A DNA stretch of 6,629 bases from Prevotellaceae bacterium UBA5903 (GCA_002431845.1 DJEH01000032.1:1-6629), one strand, 5' to 3'. Shown: positions 1-6,115, counted from the first letter of the stretch. Notes: generated by a model from the letters alone, not told the origin. Translations and numbers: made by a program.

Positions 1-45
1 CCTGGAGGATTCGAAGGGAGCTGGTCGTACAGCACTTACCCATAT
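1..45 (-). ncRNA. ffs: 5' half of signal recognition particle RNA (4.5S-type), cut by window edge
   Basis: Read on the minus strand, the segment holds GTGCTGTACGACCAGCTCCC followed by TTCGAATCCTCCAGG, where the window ends. SRP RNAs carry CAGG immediately before the (A/U)CCGGAAGG tetraloop helix that binds Ffh, so the break falls exactly at the conserved symmetric loop. The opening GTGCTGTACG resembles the 5' strand of the long SRP RNA stem. The missing half would bring the RNA to roughly 100 nt, usual for a small bacterial SRP RNA. A consensus Bacteroidetes promoter stands about 45 nt upstream on the same strand and no credible ORF follows it. The 5' end is approximate. The call rests on remembered SRP consensus, since the diagnostic GGAA loop lies outside the window. 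Confidence 0.58.
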
Positions 46-90
46 TAGCCAATACAAATAAGTTTTTCACCCATTTTGTATTTGCGGTTG

Positions 91-121
91 CAAAGGTAAG
101 GCTTTTTTATTAACCACCAAA
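91..121 (-). promoter_or_regulatory. Bacteroidetes-type promoter driving the SRP RNA
   Basis: On the minus strand TTTG (118-121) is followed after exactly 19 nt by TACCTTTG (91-98). This matches both conserved elements of the Bacteroidetes housekeeping promoter, TTTG at -33 and TAnnTTTG at -7. Transcription should begin near position 85 and run off the left edge through the SRP RNA-like segment. Confidence 0.75.
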
Positions 122-151
122 CAAAAAGTACATTTTTTATTTTGACAACAC

Positions 152-1498
152 CTAAAAATTTACATTCAGACCCAAAGAAAGCAACTCATTAAACTCGAAA
201 TCCGACTGATTGTCTCCCCGACTTCTACTATCATCATAGCGTGGATATAAGAACAAACGAGCTGATAGATAACGATTTATAGATAAATTAAATGTATTCT
301 CCCACTCTATTTGCGTTTTAGAATAATCTGTAAAATAATATATGCGTCCTATCCAAGCGATATTATTAACTATTTTCCAGCTATAATTTATTGTCACATT
401 CGATCCGTAATCCCATTTAGTATGATGTCCCTCATCAAGTCCAAAAGACGTTATCAACGAAGAACGCCCAACATATTTAAACTTCAAAGCGAGAGGAGAT
501 AAAGTTGCATTTATTTTAAATTTGTTATTCTTAGACGATTGCTGATAATCCATACCAATAGACAAAAGAGACTCAAAGGGCGACATAAAGTCAGAATAAA
601 CAAATTTGTCATTAGCCTTATACCCCTTACAAAATTGCGTCCAACTCTGCAACATCAAGGTATAATACCAATGCTTAACGGCTCGTAATCCTATTTTATT
701 TGTCAAACGCAATAAATCCGAATTTGTTTTGTATTTATGCTCTTCGTCGTTATGAGATGTTTGGAAACCTAACTTCATCTCCAATTTATTGTCAAAAGTA
801 AACTTTTGTTGGTTATTATAGTTTGCCTCTATAATAGTTGATGCCAACAGAGCATTATGACTTTCACCGCCTTTATACCAATTGTCACTCACATAATTCT
901 GAGTAAATTGCAAAGAGAAATTAGTTTTGAAAGCCCAAAAATTAGGACGACGCACAATAATACCATAATCATCTTCTATAGGTGACAAAATGTCATCACC
1001 CTCACGATTCTTTACATTAGAAGAATAACGTTGTGACAATTCCACCTTTGGGTGTTCTTCTACAAAGGTTTTTTTATTTAGCAATGACACCTGAGATTTT
1101 TCACAAGGCAAGACTATCGATGGATATTGTATACATGCGTTTACTACATAACTATCAGCATTACTCAGCAAAGTTACAATATCCGAAGTCAAATAATCTT
1201 TTCTTTTTGGCACCATTGTTTCATCATCAATCCCAAACATTCTATGCAGCATTGAAGGATAAAGCGCAGGTGCTCCCATCAATGATGCATAATACGGATT
1301 GCTCATAGAATCTACATGAAGGGTAGTCACATTATGAGACATGGCAAACAAAGAATCCAACTTACGCGAGGCATTGGAAACAATCAAGCTATTTTGATGT
1401 AAGATGCGTGCTTCTCTATTCGATACACGACCTCCTTGAGCCCATATATTTTGTACTGAAAAAAAGAAGCAAAAACTTACCAGTAAATAGTATTTCAT
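152..1498 (-). CDS. DUF3078 family exported protein, probable outer-membrane beta-barrel
   Basis: This is a 448-residue protein of unknown function. Residues 1-21 form a signal peptide (MKYYLL, hydrophobic FCFFFSV core, WAQ before the likely cut). After a variable segment of about 160 residues comes the region I recognise as DUF3078, roughly residues 183-345. Its marks are NWYKGGE (206-212), LLRLTNKIG (262-270), KHWYYT (275-280) and YSDFMSP (301-307). The C-terminal third alternates polar and aromatic residues like beta strands (for example AWIGRIYYFTDYS) and the protein ends in Phe (NVNF), typical of outer-membrane barrels. DUF3078 proteins are widespread in Bacteroidetes and have no assigned role that I know of. 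The gene is divergent from the sigma factor gene and appears monocistronic. Start: the only ATG that retains the signal peptide. No clear terminator is visible in the AT-rich stretch after the stop. Confidence 0.88.
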   Translation of the reverse strand: MKYYLLVSFCFFFSVQNIWAQGGRVSNREARILHQNSLIVSNASRKLDSLFAMSHNVTTLHVDSMSNPYYASLMGAPALYPSMLHRMFGIDDETMVPKRKDYLTSDIVTLLSNADSYVVNACIQYPSIVLPCEKSQVSLLNKKTFVEEHPKVELSQRYSSNVKNREGDDILSPIEDDYGIIVRRPNFWAFKTNFSLQFTQNYVSDNWYKGGESHNALLASTIIEANYNNQQKFTFDNKLEMKLGFQTSHNDEEHKYKTNSDLLRLTNKIGLRAVKHWYYTLMLQSWTQFCKGYKANDKFVYSDFMSPFESLLSIGMDYQQSSKNNKFKINATLSPLALKFKYVGRSSLITSFGLDEGHHTKWDYGSNVTINYSWKIVNNIAWIGRIYYFTDYSKTQIEWENTFNLSINRYLSARLFLYPRYDDSRSRGDNQSDFEFNELLSLGLNVNF

Positions 1499-1533
1499 AC
1501 TACAATCGTATTACATTTTCTTTTTATATATTG

Positions 1534-1541
1534 CGAAGGTA
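1534..1541 (-). promoter_or_regulatory. Probable -7 element for the DUF3078 gene
   Basis: The minus strand reads TACCTTCG, one base from TAnnTTTG, placed 35 nt before the start codon. No TTTG was found at the expected -33 position, so the promoter is weaker or less typical than its divergent neighbour. Confidence 0.4.
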
Positions 1542-1561
1542 AACATTATTTATCAATTTGC

Positions 1562-1592
1562 TTTGTCATTCCAATTAAATAGCATATTTTTG
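1562..1592 (+). promoter_or_regulatory. Consensus Bacteroidetes promoter of the sigma factor gene
   Basis: TTTG (1562-1565), a spacer of exactly 19 nt, then TATTTTTG (1585-1592) match the TTTG / TAnnTTTG pattern in full. The predicted start near 1598 gives a leader of about 30 nt. A weak AGGA (1623-1626) lies just before the ATG at 1631. The match suggests recognition by the housekeeping sigma, possibly including the product of this gene. Confidence 0.75.
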
Positions 1593-1630
1593 AACGAAAT
1601 TCTGTATGTTTTATTATAAAACAGGATAGT

Positions 1631-2488
1631 ATGAGACAACTTAAAATCACCGTAGCCATTACATCGCGCAAGGGCGAAGCACTTGAACGCTATCTCCAAG
1701 AAATAAGCCATGAAGACATGGTAAACATTGAAGAAGAGGCTGAATTGGCTCGACGCATACACAAAGGCGACCAAGAAGCATTAGAGAAACTCGTTAGAGC
1801 TAATCTCCGATTTGTTGTATCTGTTGCTAAACAATATCAAGGGCAAGGATTAGCTCTCACCGATTTAGTAAACGAAGGTAATGTTGGATTGATTACGGCT
1901 GCACAAAAGTTTGATGAAACCCGCGGTTTTAAGTTTATCTCGTATGCCGTATGGTGGATAAGACAAAGTATCTTACAAGCTTTAGCAGAAAATAGCCGTC
2001 TTGTTAGGTTGCCTCTTAACCAAGTGGGCTATTCAAGCAAAGTTAATCGATTCTACAATAAGTTTGTACAAGAAAACGAACGACGTCCTTCAACCGAAGA
2101 GATTGCCGAAGGCATTGGTATTGAAAAAGAAAAGATTAACAATGCACTTCTTACATCGGGCAAGCACATTTCAATGGATGCTCCACTTGTTGAAGATGAA
2201 GATAGCTGTTTGCTTGACCTCTTAACAAATAGCGAGAATGACGATACTGATTCGAAATTAGTTACCGAATCGCTCAAGACCGAAGTACGTAGAGCTATAG
2301 ACATGCTACCCGATCGCGAGTCACAGGTTATCCGCATGTACTATGGTATCAACACACCAGAATTAGGTCTTGAAGAGATAGGACGAGCTCTCAATCTTAG
2401 TCGCGAACGCGTGCGCCAAATCAAAGAAAAAGCCCTCGCTTTATTGCGCCATGCACAAATTGGAAGTGTACTAAAAGAATATCTTTAG
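1631..2488 (+). CDS. rpoD: RNA polymerase sigma-70 factor, primary (RpoD/SigA) type
   Basis: Promoter-recognition subunit of RNA polymerase, 285 residues. This is the short Bacteroidetes form: it opens MRQLKIT and lacks region 1.1 and the large non-conserved insert. Region 1.2 covers about residues 15-50. Region 2 spans 55-124, with LVRANLRFVVSVAKQY (54-69) and the -10 recognition and melting segment DETRGFKFISYAVWWIRQSI (95-114). Region 3 covers about 130-205. Region 4 covers 215-280, with the -35 helix-turn-helix in LEEIGRALNLSRERVRQIKEKA (247-268). The aromatic melting residues and the RERVRQI recognition helix are intact, so the protein should be active. Bacteroidales genomes often carry two such proteins. 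Several positions here differ from the RpoD sequence I remember (for example YQGQGLALTDLVNEGNVGL), so this could be the second, group-2-like paralogue. Family assignment is certain; the choice of symbol is less so. Confidence 0.9.
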   Translation: MRQLKITVAITSRKGEALERYLQEISHEDMVNIEEEAELARRIHKGDQEALEKLVRANLRFVVSVAKQYQGQGLALTDLVNEGNVGLITAAQKFDETRGFKFISYAVWWIRQSILQALAENSRLVRLPLNQVGYSSKVNRFYNKFVQENERRPSTEEIAEGIGIEKEKINNALLTSGKHISMDAPLVEDEDSCLLDLLTNSENDDTDSKLVTESLKTEVRRAIDMLPDRESQVIRMYYGINTPELGLEEIGRALNLSRERVRQIKEKALALLRHAQIGSVLKEYL

Positions 2489-2554
2489 TACAAAACTATC
2501 CATAAAGCATTCTAATACCTAAATAAGGGGATTTTTGATTTTATGCAGAAGTTA

Positions 2555-2588
2555 TTTAAAAGCATTTAGAATAAAAAGATTAACTTTG
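2555..2588 (+). promoter_or_regulatory. Probable promoter of the exported-protein/kinase/PqqD operon
   Basis: TAACTTTG (2581-2588) followed by CA is a full match to the -7 consensus TAnnTTTG. The -33 element is poor: the nearest candidate is TTTA at 2555-2558 with a 22-nt spacer. Transcription would start near 2595, leaving a leader of about 85 nt that begins with the inverted repeat at 2601-2630. Confidence 0.5.
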
Positions 2589-2600
2589 CAAACACATAAA

Positions 2601-2630
2601 GATGATAGAATAAAACGATAGTCTATCATC
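2601..2630 (+). repeat. 9-bp perfect inverted repeat at the 5' end of the operon leader
   Basis: GATGATAGA (2601-2609) and TCTATCATC (2622-2630) are exact reverse complements around a 12-nt loop. The right arm can instead pair with GATAG (2617-2621), as GATAG-T-CTATC, so two mutually exclusive foldings exist. It begins a few bases after the predicted transcription start. It could be a 5' stabilising hairpin or a protein operator; the sequence does not decide. There is no T-run after it, so it is not a terminator. Confidence 0.6.
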
Positions 2631-2679
2631 AAGCATCTTAAAAGATAAATCAAGCTAACATACACTCAAAACATTTCAG

Positions 2680-3096
2680 ATGAAATTTTATATTAAAGCA
2701 TTCATTACAGTCGTTATTATGACTATATCTATATGCAATGTACAGGCTAAGAGTAAAAACGACAAGTCTGTGTTTGCATTCGTTTATGGAACTTGCTTCA
2801 ACGATTCCATTGTATACATATCTTCAATTGAACGTTTGCCTAATACTGCAATAGACAAGAAAACCAACTTCTTAAATGAAAGAAGCAGTTATGCCAATGC
2901 ATTCAAGGCCTATTTAGACAACAAATACCAAGAACCACACACTTGCGCTGTTTTCTATGCAACTAAACGAGATAATATAGAGAAAAAATATGTAAAGATC
3001 CGCCATAATGCCACTAAAGACAAGCATTGTAGATTGGTGGAAATACCTACGACCGATTTTAAGATCTCTACAACAAATATCAGCACAGAACAATAA
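2680..3096 (+). CDS. Exported protein of unknown function, 138 residues
   Basis: I do not recognise a named family. Residues 1-23 are a signal peptide: MKFYIK basic end, hydrophobic FITVVIMTISI core, VQA before the likely cut at 23/24. There is no lipobox, because C19 is followed by NVQA. The mature part of about 115 residues begins with a charged stretch (KSKNDKS). It then has FAFVYGTCFNDSIVYISSIE (33-52) and a region with NFLNERSSYANAFKAYL (63-79). It ends with a Lys-rich segment EKKYVKIRH (101-109). Cysteines remain at 39, 89 and 117. The alternating FNDS-VYIS pattern recalls small uncharacterised Bacteroidales periplasmic proteins, but this is only an impression. It lies 24 nt before the kinase gene with no clear promoter or terminator between, so it is probably the first gene of the operon and may be the envelope partner or substrate of the downstream enzymes. 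The single plausible start is the ATG that keeps the signal peptide. Confidence 0.8.
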   Translation: MKFYIKAFITVVIMTISICNVQAKSKNDKSVFAFVYGTCFNDSIVYISSIERLPNTAIDKKTNFLNERSSYANAFKAYLDNKYQEPHTCAVFYATKRDNIEKKYVKIRHNATKDKHCRLVEIPTTDFKISTTNISTEQ

Positions 3097-3120
3097 CCTT
3101 TATAATACCAATCATTAATT

Positions 3121-4002
3121 GTGGAAACTTTAGTATTTAAGGTTGCCGATGTATATTTCTCTATACAAGCAGCAAACGCAAACGAGCTCAAGAAACTTTT
3201 GCCTTCTTATGCACCATTTTATGTGAAGAATGCAGAAGAACCATTAATACTTCAAGCCACTATAGACAACCATTTAGTGAACGACCAACCCGAGGGTGAG
3301 GAGTTAGGCCAGTTTGATTGCGGAGGATGCAATCATGGCATTTATAAAACTGCAGATGGCTATAAAATACTGATTAGTACTGTTGAAAACCACCTTGCAA
3401 GTGCTCTGCAAACCAATCATGACTTTAGCAAATGCTCAATCTCTTTATTAGGCGAAGAGCAAGATCATGCCTTTGGCCTTGGCAATGCCATGATGATTGC
3501 TTTTGCCTTTGCTGCATCTTACCATAATATACTATTGATGCACGCATCTGTCACCATGCAAAACGGATATGGTTATTTATTTTTAGGCAAAAGTGGAACA
3601 GGAAAGAGTACACATTCTTCATTATGGAGAAAGTACATTTCTGGTTCAGACCTTCTAAACGACGACAATCCAGCCATTAGATTTACAGCAGATGACCAGG
3701 CTATTGTATATGGTACCCCATGGAGCGGAAAAACTCCATGTTACCGCAATCTACAGCTACCTATTGGAGCAATCTTACGCTTAGAGCAATATCCCGAAAA
3801 CATCATACGCAAAGAAAACAAGCTACAAGCCTTTGCCTCTATTCTTTCTTCTTGCTCTACCATGGTGTGGGACAAGCCATCATATAGTCACATTACGCAT
3901 ACCGCTGAACTTTTTGCTACTAGCGTTCCTACATTCTACCTGCAATGCCGTGCAGACGAAGAGGCTGCTCAACTTAGCTATCAAACAATAGCACATAAAT
4001 AA
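3121..4002 (+). CDS. HPr kinase/PEPCK-like P-loop protein
   Basis: Likely cytoplasmic kinase of 293 residues related to the HprK C-terminal and PEP-carboxykinase fold. A Walker A loop GKSGTGKST lies at 156-164, after LLMHASVTM (138-146), where His141 sits at the position of the conserved His ahead of the P-loop. An acidic NDDN follows at 180-183, the expected metal-binding Asp pair. GTPWSGKTPC (198-207) is a motif I associate with this HprK-related subfamily. The N-terminal 120 residues do not resemble the HprK N-terminal domain, so HPr is unlikely to be its substrate. In lasso-peptide clusters, relatives of this fold phosphorylate the peptide. Here the gene is followed after 10 nt by an S24/S26 protein and then a PqqD protein, suggesting joint action on a peptide or protein. 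The start is GTG; an in-frame TAA at 3103-3105 rules out a longer form, and the N-terminus METLVFKVADVYFSI is sensible. Substrate unknown. Confidence 0.82.
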   Translation: METLVFKVADVYFSIQAANANELKKLLPSYAPFYVKNAEEPLILQATIDNHLVNDQPEGEELGQFDCGGCNHGIYKTADGYKILISTVENHLASALQTNHDFSKCSISLLGEEQDHAFGLGNAMMIAFAFAASYHNILLMHASVTMQNGYGYLFLGKSGTGKSTHSSLWRKYISGSDLLNDDNPAIRFTADDQAIVYGTPWSGKTPCYRNLQLPIGAILRLEQYPENIIRKENKLQAFASILSSCSTMVWDKPSYSHITHTAELFATSVPTFYLQCRADEEAAQLSYQTIAHK

Positions 4003-4012
4003 GGATATAGTA

Positions 4013-4480
4013 ATGGAAACGCATAAAATTGAAATACCTAACAAGATACTCATAAACGAAATTAAAAAGATACTTAATGAAGGGCATAGTGCAACCTTTA
4101 GAGTAAAAGGATATAGCATGCGCCCATTCTTAGAGCATGAACGTGATAGTGTAAAAATTGAAAAAGCCATTGCCGAAGACATCAATGTCAAAGATGTTGT
4201 ATTGGCTGAGGTACAACCACACGTGTATGTTCTGCATCGCGTAATTAGACGCATAGACAACCAACTCACTTTAAAAGGCGATGGCAACGTTGTCGGCACA
4301 GAACATTGTTTGGTAAATGATGTAGTAGGCAAAGCTACTGCATTTTATCGTAAGGGAAGAAAGCAACCAGACCTCGTAACAGAAGGTAAATGGAAAATAT
4401 ATTCCAACATTTGGCTCACATTATCTCCAATTCGCCGCATAATGCTAGGCATTTACCGCCGACTGCCCTTCAAGTTTTGA
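4013..4480 (+). CDS. S24/S26 (signal-peptidase-like) family protein without N-terminal anchor
   Basis: Small protein of 155 residues with the core of the LexA/signal-peptidase serine protease fold. The nucleophile motif is VKGYSMRPFL (31-40), with Ser35 followed by Met and Pro as in signal peptidases. DVVLAEV (61-67) is the next conserved strand. LHRVIRR (74-80) places His75 where bacterial type I signal peptidases usually have the catalytic Lys; Ser/His pairs occur in SipW and the eukaryotic Sec11 type. LKGDGN (87-92) is the closing conserved motif. There is no N-terminal transmembrane helix or LexA-type DNA-binding domain. The C-terminal 28 residues (IYSNIWLTLSPIRRIMLGIYRRL) are amphipathic and basic and might touch the membrane. 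The start codon lies 10 nt after the kinase stop, with AAGGAT as a ribosome site, so translation is probably coupled. It may process or bind a peptide from the same pathway; target unknown. Confidence 0.82.
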   Translation: METHKIEIPNKILINEIKKILNEGHSATFRVKGYSMRPFLEHERDSVKIEKAIAEDINVKDVVLAEVQPHVYVLHRVIRRIDNQLTLKGDGNVVGTEHCLVNDVVGKATAFYRKGRKQPDLVTEGKWKIYSNIWLTLSPIRRIMLGIYRRLPFKF

Positions 4481-4535
4481 CACAACATCCAACAAATACA
4501 TTCTCTCACACACACCTTTTTAAAATAAATAAAGC

Positions 4536-4805
4536 ATGAAAGCAAAGAAAGGATTTGAACTACGCAAAATATGTGGTGAATATGTCATTATGGCCACAGG
4601 TATTGAAACTATTGATTTCAATCAACTCATATCGCTCAACGAGAGCGCAGCTTACCTTTGGAAAAAAATAGCTGACAATTCTTTCGATAAAGACACATTG
4701 GCCACACTCCTTTGCGATGAATACGAAGTTAGCAAAGAACAAGCTCTCATTGATGCCGAAAACATCATTGGCCAATGGTTTGAACAAGGTATTATAGAAG
4801 AATAA
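4536..4805 (+). CDS. PqqD family protein (RiPP recognition element fold)
   Basis: Small protein of 89 residues, about the length of free-standing PqqD proteins. The N-terminal half forms the beta part: GFELRKICGEYVIMATG (6-22), then TIDFNQLISLNESAAYLWKKI (25-45). The LNESAAYLWK motif is characteristic of PF05402. The rest is helical: DKDTLATLLCDEYEVSKEQALIDAENIIGQWFEQGII (51-87). PqqD-fold proteins bind the leader peptide of ribosomally made, modified peptides and present it to a partner enzyme. Here the natural partners would be the kinase and S24/S26 protein upstream. The gene starts 55 nt after its neighbour with no consensus promoter in the gap, and ends just before a strong terminator, so it is the last gene of the operon. 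No precursor-like peptide gene is visible nearby. The family call is solid; the biochemical role is inferred from the family. Confidence 0.87.
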   Translation: MKAKKGFELRKICGEYVIMATGIETIDFNQLISLNESAAYLWKKIADNSFDKDTLATLLCDEYEVSKEQALIDAENIIGQWFEQGIIEE

Positions 4806-4811
4806 ACATGC

Positions 4812-4860
4812 AAAATATTGGTGCGCTCTCTTAGAGAGCATACCAATATTTTATATTTTT
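4812..4860 (+). terminator. Strong rho-independent terminator after the PqqD gene
   Basis: AAAATATTGGT (4812-4822) pairs perfectly with ACCAATATTTT (4842-4852). The stem continues through one G-U pair and one mismatch to GCTCTC/GAGAGC around a TTA loop. ATATTTTT follows. The run of T is on the plus strand only, so it ends transcription of the upstream operon. Confidence 0.88.
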
Positions 4861-4901
4861 AGTACAAGCGAAACATTACTATAACACAAAAATAAAAAAG
4901 A

Positions 4902-6083
4902 ATGAAAGAGCTTTCATTAAAGTACGGATGCAATCCTAATCAAAAGCCTGCTCGCATCTACATGGAACAAGGCGAACTTCCTATTGAGGTTCTTGGTGGA
5001 CGTCCTGGCTACATCAACTTTCTAGACGCTTTAAATGGATGGCAACTTGTTCGCGAGCTCAAAGCTGCAACAGGCATTCCTGCCGCTGCATCTTTTAAGC
5101 ACGTATCACCCGCAGGTGCAGCCGTTGGTATTCCTATGAGCGAAACGCTGAAAAAGATTTATTTTGTTGATGACATCAGCGAACCCCTCTCTCCTATTGC
5201 TACAGCTTATGCTCGTGCACGTGGAGCCGACCGCATGTCATCATATGGAGACTTTATCTCACTCTCAGACACTTGTGACAAAGCTACGGCTCTCATCATC
5301 AAGCGCGAAGTCAGCGATGGTATCATTGCTCCCGATTACACCCCCGAAGCTCTTGAAATTTTACGTTCAAAACGTAAGGGTACCTATGTAATCCTTAAGA
5401 TGGATACTAATTACAAGCCTGCACCAATTGAACACAAACAAGTTTTTGGAGTGACCTTTGAGCAAGGACGTAATGAAGTAGACCTTACATCCGACTCTTT
5501 ATTCAGCAACATTCCTACAGAAAATACTACCTTTACCGAAGAAGCCAAAAGAGACCTCAAAATTGCTCTCATCACGCTTAAATACACGCAATCAAACTCT
5601 GTATGCTACGTAAAAGACGGGCAAGCAATCGGTATTGGTGCAGGCCAACAAAGCCGTATCCATTGCACTCGATTAGCTGGCAACAAAGCCGATATATGGT
5701 GGCTTCGCCAACACCCCAAAGTGATGAACTTACCTTGGGTTGAAAAGATACGCCGTGCAGACCGCGACAACACCATTGATATCTATATTTCAGAGGATCA
5801 TGATGACGTGTTAGCAGATGGTGTATGGCAACAATTCTTTACTGAAAAGCCCGAAATTCTTACGCTCGAAGAGAAGAAAGAATGGATTGCGAAGAATACG
5901 AATGTAGCACTCGGTTCAGATGCTTTCTTCCCATTTGGCGACAACATTGAACGCGCCCACAAAAGTGGTGTTCAGTATGTTGCCCAAGCAGGTGGTAGTG
6001 TCCGCGACGACCATGTAATTGCTACATGCAACAAGTATGGCATGGCCATGGCATTCACTGGTATTCGCCTATTCCACCATTAA
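4902..6083 (+). CDS. Stand-alone AICAR transformylase (phosphoribosylaminoimidazolecarboxamide formyltransferase)
   Basis: Cytoplasmic purine-synthesis enzyme of 393 residues that transfers a formyl group from 10-formyltetrahydrofolate to AICAR, giving FAICAR and tetrahydrofolate. It corresponds to the C-terminal transformylase domain of PurH alone. The first residues (KYGCNPNQKPARIY) are the domain start, and no IMP cyclohydrolase domain precedes them. The catalytic Lys-His pair is in SFKHVSPAGAAVG (64-76, K66 and H67). Other conserved blocks are ATAYARARGADRMSSYGDF (100-118), YTQSNSVCYVKDGQAIGIGAGQQ (228-250) and FFPFGDNIERAHKSGV (342-357). GGSVRDDHVI is at 364-373 and AFTGIRLFHH closes the protein. 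About 390 residues matches the monofunctional family known in Bacteroidetes and some anaerobes. FAICAR cyclisation would need IMP cyclohydrolase from a full PurH elsewhere. The ATG at 4902 follows AAAAAAGA and lies 41 nt after the upstream terminator; I found no consensus promoter in that gap. Confidence 0.93.
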   Translation: MKELSLKYGCNPNQKPARIYMEQGELPIEVLGGRPGYINFLDALNGWQLVRELKAATGIPAAASFKHVSPAGAAVGIPMSETLKKIYFVDDISEPLSPIATAYARARGADRMSSYGDFISLSDTCDKATALIIKREVSDGIIAPDYTPEALEILRSKRKGTYVILKMDTNYKPAPIEHKQVFGVTFEQGRNEVDLTSDSLFSNIPTENTTFTEEAKRDLKIALITLKYTQSNSVCYVKDGQAIGIGAGQQSRIHCTRLAGNKADIWWLRQHPKVMNLPWVEKIRRADRDNTIDIYISEDHDDVLADGVWQQFFTEKPEILTLEEKKEWIAKNTNVALGSDAFFPFGDNIERAHKSGVQYVAQAGGSVRDDHVIATCNKYGMAMAFTGIRLFHH

Positions 6084-6115
6084 TTTATAAAATAACAGAT
6101 TGTTTGGTACTTTTG
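6084..6115 (+). promoter_or_regulatory. Candidate promoter for the small basic protein gene, inside an inverted repeat
   Basis: TACTTTTG (6108-6115) followed by CA fully matches TAnnTTTG. TTTA (6084-6087) lies 20 nt upstream as an imperfect -33 element. The predicted start near 6121 would give a long leader of about 120 nt before the ATG at 6244. The -7 box sits at the inner end of the left arm of the 17-bp inverted repeat. Confidence 0.45.

Noticed and set aside
1..45. tRNA gene on the minus strand, because of TTCGAATCC
   Set aside because: The five bases on each side of the TTCGAAT loop (CTCCC and CCTCC) do not pair, so no T-arm forms.
1..60. Plus-strand short reading frames at the left edge (ending PGGFEGSWSYSTYPY or LEDSKGAGRTALTHISQYK)
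   Set aside because: The antisense strand carries an SRP RNA-like sequence behind a consensus promoter. These peptides look like translation of the complement of a structured RNA.
1553..1774. Minus-strand 73-residue ORF across the sigma gene start
   Set aside because: It overlaps the sigma coding region and both divergent promoters, and its protein has no recognisable features.
2509..2572. 7-bp inverted repeat ATTCTAA/TTAGAAT as a terminator for the sigma gene
   Set aside because: The 50-nt loop, short A/T-only stem and lack of a following T-run make it no better than chance. No convincing terminator was seen in 2489-2554.
3101..3108. TATAAT-like sequence before the kinase gene as an internal promoter
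   Set aside because: Bacteroidetes promoters use TAnnTTTG rather than the E. coli -10, and no TTTG element accompanies it.
3880..4332. Minus-strand 150-residue ORF under the kinase and S24/S26 genes
   Set aside because: It is antisense to two well-supported genes and its composition is typical of shadow translation.
3121..4805. Complete lasso-peptide cluster
   Set aside because: Kinase and PqqD types fit, but there is no asparagine-synthetase-like cyclase, no transglutaminase-like protease and no precursor ORF in the window.
4560..4846. Minus-strand ORFs of 93 and 64 residues opposite the PqqD gene
   Set aside because: They start inside the terminator hairpin and run antisense to a clear PqqD gene.
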